Program-made: the position numbers and the translations under genes
Assembly: GCF_004366075.1 (NCBI RefSeq)
Contig: NZ_SODU01000002.1
Span: 1,008,647 to 1,072,646, forward strand
Direction: 5' to 3'
From: Kribbella pratensis
GTDB taxonomy: Bacteria; Actinomycetota; Actinomycetes; Propionibacteriales; Kribbellaceae
Length of the DNA stretch: 64,000 nucleotides
In this document: positions 22,387-30,075 of the stretch, in pieces
How positions within the stretch are numbered: the first letter of the stretch is position 1
How the letters are laid out: each line of letters starts with the position of its first letter
The notes under the pieces: generated by a model
Seen by the model: only the letters and a program-made list of their open reading frames with translations
Told to the model about the DNA's origin: nothing
The model's database searches: none

Positions 22387-23634
22387 TTAGGTGCAGGTGG
22401 AGAGGAGTTTCCCGGTGTGGGTTATGAGGAGGTGGGGGCCGGGCGTGGCGGGGAGGCGTGCCCTGTCGGTGCGGATGGGGTGACGGCTGCCGTCGGGGGA
22501 GATGACTAGTGAGTTGGGGGCGTCGAGGGCTATGAGTTCGTCGTCGGCTCGGACCAGGACGGGTGCGGTGTAGGACCAAGACAGCGCGGTACGGCCGGCG
22601 ACTAGGGCTTCGAGCGTGGCGGCGGGGAGTTCGTCGGGGCCTTCGGCGGAGGCGTCTACGGCGATCCAGGTAGTGGGAGAGCCGGGTGGCGTGATGGAGG
22701 TCGGGTTGTGCCAGTCGCTGCCGCCGATGGGCGTGGTGCCTTCGAGACCCCAGGCCTGCCACCACGCGACGGGGCCACCCCAGGTGTGGTCGAGCCAGGA
22801 GGAGTGCCAGATCTCGGCGAGCGGTGGGTGTTCAGGGAGTGGGTGACGCCAGGAGCAGTCGCCGCCGAGTGGGTGGTTGATCGAGAGGAGACCTCCGCGG
22901 CGGGCGACCTCCGTGACCCAGGTGGCGGCGGGTTGGCGGAAGTCGATCGGGCCGATGGCGCCGAACGCGTTCGCGTGGCCGGTGTCGGTGGTGACTTCCT
23001 GGCCGGGGATGAGGCCGAGGTCGAAGCGTTTGCTGAGCGAGGGAAGTTCGGCGTGGTGGGAGATGGTGTTGTGGTCGGTGACGGCCAGTACGTCGAGGCC
23101 GGCCGACACACCGAGTGCCGCGAGGTTGGCGACGGGGGTGGACCCGTCGGAGTGGAGGGAGTGCGCGTGGAAGTCGCCGGCGATCCACTTCAGGCCGGAG
23201 GATGCGGGGAGGGTACGGCGCGGTGGTCGCGGGGGTACGGCGATTGCCGCCGAGGTGTCGGCGTACTCGGTGAGACCGGGGATGGTGTCGACCGGGCCGG
23301 TGACCGCTTCGACGAGGAGTTCGACGCCTTCGACCGGTACTCGGTGCAGGCCTAGGACGACCCACCAGGTGCCTGGTTCGAGTTCGCCGGGGACGTAACC
23401 TGGGGTGGCTGCGTCGGGGGTGATCGCGAAGGTTTGCCGGGCGCCGCCGGACCATCCGCGCCAACCGGCCGCACCTTCGCAGCCGAGGTCGATGACGGCG
23501 CCTTCGACGGGCGGAACGGTCAGGGTGACGAGCAGGCCAGGACAATCGGCCGGGATGTCGACGGGCAGAGAATGCCAGACCGACTCGGCGCGGTCGTCGA
23601 GTGTCCAGCGCCGACGGTACGACGTGACAGCCAT
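22387..23634 (-). CDS. CehA/McbA-like PHP-domain metallohydrolase
   Basis: A 415-residue protein. Residues ~1-140 form a beta-rich N-terminal domain. The PHP domain begins at ~150 with DFHAHSLHSDGSTP, then LAVTDHNTISHH, LLSINHPLGG and GGSDWHNPTS, giving the His/Asp metal ligands of the family. Known CehA/McbA enzymes hydrolyse esters or carbamates (for example carbaryl), and PHP proteins often act on phosphoesters. It is the last gene of an operon with a sugar-type ABC importer, so it may process the imported compound or a phosphodiester. Its ATG region is duplicated immediately upstream (23627-23707). No signal peptide is visible. Confidence 0.82.
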   Translation of the reverse strand: MAVTSYRRRWTLDDRAESVWHSLPVDIPADCPGLLVTLTVPPVEGAVIDLGCEGAAGWRGWSGGARQTFAITPDAATPGYVPGELEPGTWWVVLGLHRVPVEGVELLVEAVTGPVDTIPGLTEYADTSAAIAVPPRPPRRTLPASSGLKWIAGDFHAHSLHSDGSTPVANLAALGVSAGLDVLAVTDHNTISHHAELPSLSKRFDLGLIPGQEVTTDTGHANAFGAIGPIDFRQPAATWVTEVARRGGLLSINHPLGGDCSWRHPLPEHPPLAEIWHSSWLDHTWGGPVAWWQAWGLEGTTPIGGSDWHNPTSITPPGSPTTWIAVDASAEGPDELPAATLEALVAGRTALSWSYTAPVLVRADDELIALDAPNSLVISPDGSRHPIRTDRARLPATPGPHLLITHTGKLLSTCT

Positions 23635-23707
23635 CAGGCGATCTCCCCGCTCACGAACGAGCTCTGAACAGCCATCAGGCGATCTCCCTGCTCACGAACG
23701 AGCTCTG
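23627..23707 (-). repeat. 41-bp tandem duplication spanning the PHP gene start
   Basis: Two 40-base copies (23627-23666, 23668-23707) differ at one base. Each contains, on the minus strand, the end of the ABC ATPase gene, GGGAGATCGCCTG and ATGGCTGT. The extra copy makes a 13-codon mini-ORF (MAVQSSFVSGEIA) whose TGA overlaps the true ATG. Confidence 0.9.
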
Positions 23708-24792
23708 GCGGTGCTGTCTGTGGAGGTGAGGAGTTCGCCGGTGTCCTGGGTATAGAGGAGGACTCGGGAGGTGGGCGCGGTGAGGACTACCGGGGTGCCG
23801 GGGGCAGGCTCGGCTTCCTCGGGAACGGTGACGCCGATGAGAGTGCCGGCGCAGTCGACGCTGACGAGGGACTGGGTGCCGAGGTTTTCGGCGACGACAA
23901 CCTCGCCGCGGAGGGCGGGGCCGCTGACGTCGCCTGTCGACAGGGTCAGGTACTCGGGACGGATACCGACCGTGACCTCGGCGTCCGCCGGGGTAGAGGA
24001 GGTTGTCGCAGGCAACGAACCGCCGGCCACGGTGACGGCGCCGTCGGTGGTGACCTTGCCGGGGAGGAGGTTCATCGGGGTCGAGCCGATGAAGTTCGCC
24101 ACGAACGTGTTGGCGGGCCGCGCGAACACTTCACGCGGGGAACCCAGCTGCCGGAGCTTGCCCGAGTCCATGACGGCGATGCGGTCGGCCAGCGCGAGAG
24201 CCTCGGCTTGGTCATGGGTGACGAAGACCGTGGTGATGCCGAGGTCGCGCTGGAGCTTCTTCAGGAAGGTGCGGGCCTCGAGGCGGAGCCGTGCGTCGAG
24301 GTTCGACAGCGGCTCGTCGAGCAGCAGGACCTTTCCTTCGGACGCGATCGCACGAGCGAGGGCGACCCGTTGCTGCTGCCCGCCGGACAGTTGGCCGGGC
24401 TTACGTTCGAGCAGCCCCTGCAAGGACAGTTCGCCCGCAGTGCGCTCAGCCGTCGCGGCACGAGTGGCGGCCGCGACGCGGCGTACCTTCAACGGATAGG
24501 TGATGTTCTCGGAGACGCTCATGTGAGGGAAGAGCGCGTAGTCCTGGAACACCATCGCGACGCCGCGCTTGCCCGGCTCGGTGCGGGTCACGTCCGCCGC
24601 GTCGATGCGGATGCTGCCCTCGCTCGCGGGCTCCAGGCCGGCGATCGTCCGCAGCAGCGTGGTCTTGCCGCAGCCCGACGGACCGAGGAGGGCGAAGAAC
24701 TCGCCGTCGGCCACGTGCAGGTCCAGCCCGTCGACGGCGCGGACGCCGTTCGGGTAGACGGTTGCGAGGCCTTCGATGTCGATGCCCGCCAT
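23692..24792 (-). CDS. Sugar ABC transporter ATP-binding protein (MsmK/UgpC-like)
   Basis: A 366-residue ATPase. Walker A is LLGPSGCGKTTLLRTIAGLE near residue 36, the signature is QLSGGQQQRVALARA near 135, Walker B KVLLLDEPLSNLD, and the H-loop FVTHDQAEAL. Residues ~240-366 form the C-terminal OB/TOBE domain typical of the carbohydrate-uptake CUT1 group. It energises uptake through the two permeases upstream. Its ATG overlaps the stop of permease 2 by one base. The last codons lie in the 41-bp tandem duplication. Confidence 0.93.
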   Translation of the reverse strand: MAGIDIEGLATVYPNGVRAVDGLDLHVADGEFFALLGPSGCGKTTLLRTIAGLEPASEGSIRIDAADVTRTEPGKRGVAMVFQDYALFPHMSVSENITYPLKVRRVAAATRAATAERTAGELSLQGLLERKPGQLSGGQQQRVALARAIASEGKVLLLDEPLSNLDARLRLEARTFLKKLQRDLGITTVFVTHDQAEALALADRIAVMDSGKLRQLGSPREVFARPANTFVANFIGSTPMNLLPGKVTTDGAVTVAGGSLPATTSSTPADAEVTVGIRPEYLTLSTGDVSGPALRGEVVVAENLGTQSLVSVDCAGTLIGVTVPEEAEPAPGTPVVLTAPTSRVLLYTQDTGELLTSTDSTARARS

Positions 24793-25613
24793 CAGCTCTT
24801 GATCCCTCCGTGGAAGCGGAACCCGTAACGCGAGTTCACCAGCAGGTACAGCACGACGACCGGGATCGAGAACAGCAGCGAGAACACCGGCAGCACTTGC
24901 AGGTTCACGCTGCCGCCTTCGTCGGTGAGGGTCTGCATCAGCACCGCACCGGGCTGCTTGTCGATCGACCGGATGAGCAGGAAGGGCACCAGGAAGTTGC
25001 CCCAGGAGTTGACGAACGCCCAGACCATGATGGTCGCCAGCCCGGGGCGTGCGACCGGGAGTACGACATCGCGCAGGATCTGGCCGGTGGACGCGCCGAA
25101 GACCCGCGCCGACTCCTCGTAGGACTTGGGGACCGCGTCGACGAAGTCCTTCAGGATGAAGATGGCCGCCGGCAACAGCCCGCCGGTCATCACCAGCGCG
25201 ACGCCGAACCGGGAGTCGATCAACCCGAGCTGGAACATCATCACGAAGATCGGGACCATCGCCGCCGTCCCGGTGACGACCGAGGACAGCAGCAGCAACC
25301 CGTACAGCAACGCGTCCCGGCCGGGGATGCGGACCCGCGACAAGGCGTACGACGCCAACGCGGCGAACGCGGTGACCGCGACAGCGGTCGTCACGCAGAT
25401 CAGCAGCGAGTTGACCATCGAGTGCATCGCGTACGGATGGCCGAGCGTCTTCCGGACGTTCTCCAGCGTCCAGTCCGGCCAATGCACTCCGAGGCCCGGC
25501 GAGGCGTCGAACGGCGCCGACGCGATCCACAGCATCGGTACGGCGAAGAACAGCGTGATAGCGCAGATCAGGACGTAGAACCCGATCCGGCGCACGACGT
25601 AGCCGGGCCTCAT
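24792..25613 (-). CDS. ABC transporter permease (CUT1-type, MalG-like)
   Basis: A 273-residue inner-membrane permease with about six transmembrane helices, the first at GFYVLICAITLFFAVPMLWI. The EAA motif, EESARVFGASTGQILRDVVL near residue 180, docks on the ATPase. It overlaps permease 1 by four bases (ATGA) and the ATPase gene by one base, so it is co-translated within the operon. The partner permease and lipoprotein are encoded upstream. Confidence 0.92.
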   Translation of the reverse strand: MRPGYVVRRIGFYVLICAITLFFAVPMLWIASAPFDASPGLGVHWPDWTLENVRKTLGHPYAMHSMVNSLLICVTTAVAVTAFAALASYALSRVRIPGRDALLYGLLLLSSVVTGTAAMVPIFVMMFQLGLIDSRFGVALVMTGGLLPAAIFILKDFVDAVPKSYEESARVFGASTGQILRDVVLPVARPGLATIMVWAFVNSWGNFLVPFLLIRSIDKQPGAVLMQTLTDEGGSVNLQVLPVFSLLFSIPVVVLYLLVNSRYGFRFHGGIKS

Positions 25614-26545
25614 GAGCGCCTCCGGAGCAGCCGCAGATAGACCAGTGAGACCAGGAGGTTCGCGATCAGCAGCAGGAACGAGATCGCCGACGAGTACCCG
25701 AGCTCACCGCCCTGCAGCGCCACGTTGTAGATGTAGACCGGCACCGTCTCGGACTCGTGGTTCGGTCCGCCCTTGGTGAGCAGGAACGGCGAGAAATCGT
25801 TCGCCGTCCACAGCGAGATCAGCAGCGTGTTGGTCAGCACATGCCCGCGGATGTGCGGAAACACGATGTCCCGCAGCGTCTGCCACCCCGATGCCCCGAC
25901 CATCCGCGCCGACTCGAGCTGCGACGGCGGGACGGCCTGCAGCGCCGACGAGTAGAGCATCATCGAGAACGCCGTACCGCGCCATGTGTTGAACACCACC
26001 AGACACGCCATCGGGTAGTCGATGAGCCACGCGGTTCCCGGCGTACCCAGGATGCCGTTGAGCGTGCCGCCGTCCCGGTCGTAGAACGCGACCCACAGGT
26101 ACGCGACCACGGTCGACGGCAGGATCCAGGCCAGCAGCGTGAAGGCCTCGACCGTACGGCGGACCACCGGGCGAGTGCGGCGAAGGACCCACGCCAGTGT
26201 GAACCCGAGGATGTTCTGCCCGATGATGGCGGAGCCGAGCACGAACAGCAACGTCAGCCACAACGCGTTGTGGAACAGCGCGTCGTTGAGCGCCTTCGTG
26301 TAGTTCGACAACCCCACCACCGACGGCGACACGGCCTCGACGCCGGTCAACCGGTAGTTGGTGATGCCGATGTAGATCGTCCAGATCGCGGGGAAGACCA
26401 GGAAGGCGCCGATCAGCAGGAGCGCGGGCGCGACGAAGCCGAAGGCGCGGCCGACGCCGAGTCCCGCGACGTCCCCGGCCGGACCACGGGTACGCCGTGC
26501 CGGCTCAGGGGGCCGAGCCGGCACGGGTGCGGAGGCGGAAGTCAT
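25610..26545 (-). CDS. ABC transporter permease (CUT1-type, MalF/UgpA-like)
   Basis: A 311-residue permease. After a Pro/Arg-rich cytoplasmic N-terminus (~1-30) there are six helices starting FGFVAPALLLIGAFLVFPAI. The ATPase-docking EAA loop is LESARMVGASGWQTLRDIVF near residue 215. It partners the downstream MalG-like permease. Its ATG overlaps the stop of the binding-protein gene (TGATG), so translation is coupled. Confidence 0.92.
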   Translation of the reverse strand: MTSASAPVPARPPEPARRTRGPAGDVAGLGVGRAFGFVAPALLLIGAFLVFPAIWTIYIGITNYRLTGVEAVSPSVVGLSNYTKALNDALFHNALWLTLLFVLGSAIIGQNILGFTLAWVLRRTRPVVRRTVEAFTLLAWILPSTVVAYLWVAFYDRDGGTLNGILGTPGTAWLIDYPMACLVVFNTWRGTAFSMMLYSSALQAVPPSQLESARMVGASGWQTLRDIVFPHIRGHVLTNTLLISLWTANDFSPFLLTKGGPNHESETVPVYIYNVALQGGELGYSSAISFLLLIANLLVSLVYLRLLRRRS

Positions 26546-27972
26546 CAGTTACTGGTGACCTTGTCCTTGCCGCCGGCCGCGGTCTCGACGACCTTCTGGT
26601 ACGCCGTCGCGGCGGCGTCGGTGCTCTTGCCGCCGACCACGTCCGCGGTCGCCTGCTGCAGTGCCGCGGAGACCTTCGGGTACTCCGCCCGGCCCGGACG
26701 GTACTGCGTGATCGGCAGCACCTTCTCGGCGACGAAGCTCAGCATCGGGTCGCTCTTCAGCACCTCGCTGTTGACGTCCGACCGCTGCGTGATCTTGGCG
26801 GCGCCGGCCAGCGACTCCTTGACCATCTCCGCGGAGTTCATGAACTGCAGGAACTCCCAGGCCTGCTGCGGGAACTTGGTGTTCGGGTTGATCACGGTCG
26901 CGCCGCCGCCCGACATCGACACGAAGTCCTGGCCCTTCACGCCGGCGCCCGGCTTGCTCGCCGGGATCAGCGCCCACCCGACCGCGGTGTCCCGGTCGGC
27001 CATCTTCGCGACGCCGGCCTTGGGTTCGACGACGCTGCGCCAGAAGTAGTCGCTCTCGAGCAGGATGCCGATCTTGTTCGCGGCGAACTCGGCGAACGAC
27101 TTGTCCCGGCCCTTGGCCTCGCGCTGCAGCACGGGGTCACCGAGACCCGTCGAGTAGACCTGGTGGTAGAAGTCCAGCACCTGGCGCAGTTGCGAGGTGT
27201 TGCCCAGCCACTTGCCGTCGGAGTTCACGGTCGCGCCGGTGCCGACCAGCAGCGGCAGTACGCCCTGCATGGTGGTCGCCTCACCCATCGCGGTGCCGGC
27301 GTTGATCTGGATCGGCGTCACACCGGAGATTTTCTTGAGCGCCTGACCTGCGGAGATGATGTCGTCCCAGGACTTCGGCTGCCAGTCGGCGGGCAGTCCG
27401 GCCTGCTGGAAGAGCTTCTTGTTGAAGTACAGGACCCGTCCGTCGGTGCCACCGGGTACGCCGTACCGCTGGCCGTTGTAGCTGCCGAGCGCCTGGACCG
27501 ACTCCGGGATCTGCTTCCAGCCGTCCCAGTCGTCGACCTTGGCGGCCTCGCCGACGGTGTCGGTGAGCGGCTTGATGTAGTTGGCCTGGGCGAACTCGCC
27601 GACCCAGATGCCGTCGATCTGGAACAGGTCCGGTCCGGACTTGTTCGACAGGTCGAGGGAGAGCTTCTGCTTGTAGACCTCGTCGTCGGAGCCGTCGCCC
27701 TGGAACTTGACCGTGACGTCGACGCCCTTGCCCTTCTGGTCGGCGACGAACTTCGGGATCAGGACGTCTTGGACGAAGGTTGCCCCGGCGCTGCTCTTGC
27801 CGCCCTTGACCGAGTTCGACCCGAAGGTCAGCTCGACCTTCTTGGCGTCGGCGTTCCGGTTCGCGTCCTGGTCGCCGCTGCCGGAGTCGGACGAGCCGAG
27901 GCATCCGGTGAGCAGGGCGAGGGCCGCGGCGCCGAGTACGCCGGCGGTGGTCAACCGCGAGAGTGATCGCAT
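26545..27972 (-). CDS. Sugar-type ABC transporter substrate-binding lipoprotein
   Basis: A 475-residue family 1 extracellular solute-binding protein. The signal peptide ends in the lipobox LLTGC near residue 22, so the mature protein is a lipoprotein on the outer face of the membrane. The two-lobed domain reads VELTFGSNSVKGG, LFQIDGIWVGEFAQANYIKP, YFNKKLFQQAGLPADWQP and WEFLQFMNS, all normal for sugar/glycerophosphodiester binders. The ATG at 27972 is chosen because AAGGAG precedes it by five bases and it fits the signal peptide; an in-frame ATG at 28056 would spoil it. It heads the five-gene operon ending in the PHP hydrolase. Ligand unknown. Confidence 0.92.
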   Translation of the reverse strand: MRSLSRLTTAGVLGAAALALLTGCLGSSDSGSGDQDANRNADAKKVELTFGSNSVKGGKSSAGATFVQDVLIPKFVADQKGKGVDVTVKFQGDGSDDEVYKQKLSLDLSNKSGPDLFQIDGIWVGEFAQANYIKPLTDTVGEAAKVDDWDGWKQIPESVQALGSYNGQRYGVPGGTDGRVLYFNKKLFQQAGLPADWQPKSWDDIISAGQALKKISGVTPIQINAGTAMGEATTMQGVLPLLVGTGATVNSDGKWLGNTSQLRQVLDFYHQVYSTGLGDPVLQREAKGRDKSFAEFAANKIGILLESDYFWRSVVEPKAGVAKMADRDTAVGWALIPASKPGAGVKGQDFVSMSGGGATVINPNTKFPQQAWEFLQFMNSAEMVKESLAGAAKITQRSDVNSEVLKSDPMLSFVAEKVLPITQYRPGRAEYPKVSAALQQATADVVGGKSTDAAATAYQKVVETAAGGKDKVTSN

Positions 27973-28248
27973 CAGGGCTCCTTGCAGAAATGGTCCGGCG
28001 ACAGTGCCGGTCAAACATTGGCACTCATCCGCGACTATGTGAAGACTTTTTCCCAACCCCGAGGCGAACGTTGTCGGGGGCTGTAGGCAACCAACCGTGA
28101 ACTGTCAAGTCCGGTTCCCGCGTGATGCGTTGCGGAAGAGTTAAAGGATGCTCAAGGTTCTGCGACAACCGGTAATTGTGTAGATACAGAGGGTGAGTGG
28201 CCGAGCTACTGTCTAGCCGTTCGATTCAGCGGATCGGAGGTGAATGAC
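27973..28248. other. Intergenic region upstream of the ABC operon
   Basis: 276 bp without a gene. It must hold the ABC operon promoter (minus strand) and perhaps one toward 28249. CCGGC-gacagt-GCCGG (near 27990-28005) is an inverted repeat in the operon leader, and CGAACGTTG near 28062 has the AACGTT core often seen in LacI-family operators. Neither is decisive. Confidence 0.4.
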
Positions 28249-28317
28249 GTGTCACTGCTCCATGGAGTCGCTTGCCTTGTCGACGACCTGCTCGGGCATT
28301 GCTGGTGCTGGTGGTGA
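28249..28317 (+). CDS. Possible 22-residue peptide ending HCWCWW
   Basis: GTG at 28249 lies eight bases after GGAGG (28236-28240), a good ribosome binding site in an otherwise empty region. The frame encodes 22 residues (MSLLHGVACLVDDLLGHCWC, then two Trp) and stops at 28315-28317. A longer frame from ATG 28244 runs over the terminator into antisense sequence and is less likely. No downstream trp or cys gene is present, so an attenuator role has no target here. It may be a fragment or chance frame. 28318-28443 holds nothing recognisable. Confidence 0.25.
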   Translation: MSLLHGVACLVDDLLGHCWCWW

Positions 28318-28443
28318 CCTTGGCCTGCGCGGTGACGACACCGGGCTCCCGCTGACGCGCAAGCAGCGGGACATCCCGGAACTCATCCCCGAGCGCCGCT
28401 TGGCCCCACCGCGAGAGACACCGCGAGAGACAAGGAGTGAAAA

Positions 28444-28476
28444 ACGGCCGGCCCCGACGATGTCGGGGCCGGCCGT
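28444..28476 (-). terminator. Intrinsic terminator of the lectin-like gene
   Basis: ACGGCCGGCCCCGAC pairs perfectly over 15 bases with GTCGGGGCCGGCCGT around a three-base loop. On the minus strand it is followed by TTTTT, a textbook Rho-independent terminator 30 bp after the stop at 28506. Confidence 0.85.
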
Positions 28477-28505
28477 CCTCTCGTTGGCCGGTGTTCGAAC
28501 TCGAC

Positions 28506-29273
28506 TCAGCTCTGAGCCAGCTGCATCATCTGCTTCGGCAGTGTCGTCATCTCGGCCGGGATCGGAACCTGTGGCCTGATCAGCGACAACAGGCTGGCGG
28601 CCGCGCCCGCGATCGGCAGCGGCAGGGCCAGGCCCAGCGATGCCAGCAGCGCGTTCACGAGGGCCAGCACCGCGCCCAGGATGTCCAGACTCGGGATCGG
28701 CAGACCGCTCCAGGCCTGGATCGGCGTGCCGGCAGCGCTCATCGTGCCGGTCGGTTGTGCCTGCTTGGCCTTCCCCTTGCCAAGCAGCGACGTCAGGGCG
28801 AGCCCACTGGCCTCGTTCACGAAGGTGCCGGTGTCCTCGTCGTAGTTCCACTTCTGCCCGTCGCCGCTACGGCAGGGCAGGACCAGCAGTGGAGCCGAAG
28901 CCGGCACCTTGGCCAGGTCCGCGCCGCTGTCCAGGCAGGCTCCGGTCGTCGCAAGGGCGCCACCGACGCTCTTGCTCATCGCGACCTGCAGCTGGCCGGA
29001 CTCGGTGTAGATCCACTCCTGGGTCTTGCCTTCCTTGCCCGGGGCGCACGCCATCATGACCGCCATCGGGACCTTGTCGGCCGTGACGAACGTCAGGCAG
29101 TAGCGCGTGTCGGAGCGCGTGGCGATCTGTTGTGCCACACCCACCGATACGCCCGGGGCCTTCGAACCACTGGGTTCCGGGTTCGCGGCTTGGGCCGGTA
29201 CGGCGGTGGCGATGGCCACGCTGACCGCGAGCACCACCACGCCGGTGCGGCTGAACAGCTTGCGGATGATCAA
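28506..29273 (-). CDS. Secreted ricin-B-lectin-like protein with hydrophobic tail
   Basis: About 255 residues. A signal peptide (FSRTGVVVLAVSVAIATAVP to AQA) precedes a domain with two ricin-type QxW-like repeats, KTQEWIYTESGQLQVAMSKS (near residue 83) and DGQKWNYDEDTGTFVNEASG (near 137), plus several Cys. A hydrophobic stretch (LDILGAVLALVNALLASLGL, near 195) suggests membrane association. Ricin-type domains bind sugars, but only two of the usual three repeats are visible. A TTG start at 29273 is preferred, since GGAGG lies five bases upstream; an in-frame ATG at 29297 has none. A strong terminator follows. It stands alone between the ABC operon and the helicase pair. Confidence 0.65.
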   Translation of the reverse strand: MIIRKLFSRTGVVVLAVSVAIATAVPAQAANPEPSGSKAPGVSVGVAQQIATRSDTRYCLTFVTADKVPMAVMMACAPGKEGKTQEWIYTESGQLQVAMSKSVGGALATTGACLDSGADLAKVPASAPLLVLPCRSGDGQKWNYDEDTGTFVNEASGLALTSLLGKGKAKQAQPTGTMSAAGTPIQAWSGLPIPSLDILGAVLALVNALLASLGLALPLPIAGAAASLLSLIRPQVPIPAEMTTLPKQMMQLAQS

Positions 29274-29426
29274 GACAACCTCCAGAGGTCGTGCCATCTC
29301 GTGGCGTCAGGTCGTCGGGACCCCGTGGCGCGAGCCGGGTTTGCCGGCAGTGACTCAGCGCGACGTTGACGCCACAACCAGTAAGGCACAGGTGTGACCG
29401 AGGGGGTTATGCCGATTCCGCGAAAC

Positions 29427-29603
29427 TTGATGCCAATGGCAACTAACTGCCAGGCGAAGTTCGTTGCGCAAGGCATCTACATCGAGTCGTCAGCTCGCTG
29501 TGTGGTCGCCGTGCGGAGGCTGTGAGTCGTTCGAGATCTTACGGCAATCCGGTGGTATGCCGGTCATCGTCAGTGCATGGTTGATGCCCTAGGCAACTGA
29601 GTG
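29427..29603. repeat. Two copies of an operator-like motif TTGATGCC-N3-GGCAACT
   Basis: TTGATGCCAATGGCAACT (29427-29444) and TTGATGCCCTAGGCAACT (29581-29598) share 15 of 18 bases and an imperfect two-fold symmetry, 154 bp apart. They lie upstream of the lectin-like gene in the 331-bp space 29274-29604, which contains no other gene I can support. They look like paired binding sites for one regulator; the second copy touches the stop of the membrane-protein gene. Confidence 0.5.
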
Positions 29604-29604
29604 G

Positions 29605-30039
29605 TCAGTGGTGCTGTTTGGTGTCCTTGGGGTCCGGCGCCAGCTCCTGCTCGGTGGCGAGGCGCTCGTCGGCAGGGCCTTCGCGGGTGCTGCCGGTGCC
29701 GGCGGGGAGGTCGGCGGACGCATCACTCTGTGTGATCTCGCCTCCGACCTTGTCACTTGATGCAGTCGAAGTCACCGCAGGGGTGCCGTTCGTCGCCTGG
29801 GCGCGCAGTTCGCGCATCTCCTTGCGGCGGCGCAGGCCTCGCCCGAGGCCCTTCTTCAGCAGCCACAGGGCGACGACGAGGGCGGCGCCGGTGACCGCGC
29901 CGAGGAAGAACACGGTCGGCACCGAGACGCCGAAGTCGACGCCGAAGACCTCCAGCTTGGTGGAAGCGCTCGACGAGACCGAGACGCCCAACCCAAACAG
30001 CACGACCAGCACGATCAGGACGATTCCGAGAACGGCCAT
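29605..30039 (-). CDS. Small membrane protein, unknown function
   Basis: A 144-residue protein with two membrane helices (residues ~2-22 and ~42-62: VFFLGAVTGAALVVALWLLK), a short basic cytoplasmic stretch RGLRRRKEMRELRAQ, and a low-complexity acidic C-terminus of ~70 residues. The layout resembles LapA/DUF1049-type proteins, without a clear match. It starts 36 bp after the helicase stop on the same strand and is probably co-transcribed with it. No function can be assigned. Confidence 0.65.
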   Translation of the reverse strand: MAVLGIVLIVLVVLFGLGVSVSSSASTKLEVFGVDFGVSVPTVFFLGAVTGAALVVALWLLKKGLGRGLRRRKEMRELRAQATNGTPAVTSTASSDKVGGEITQSDASADLPAGTGSTREGPADERLATEQELAPDPKDTKQHH

Positions 30040-30075
30040 GGCGACCCGCCTATCTGCCGGCCCAGAGCCGGCCCT

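Noticed and set aside
28244-28579. A 111-codon frame from ATG 28244
   Set aside because: It runs through a perfect intrinsic terminator and into the antisense strand of the lectin-like gene; the ribosome binding site suits the GTG at 28249 better.
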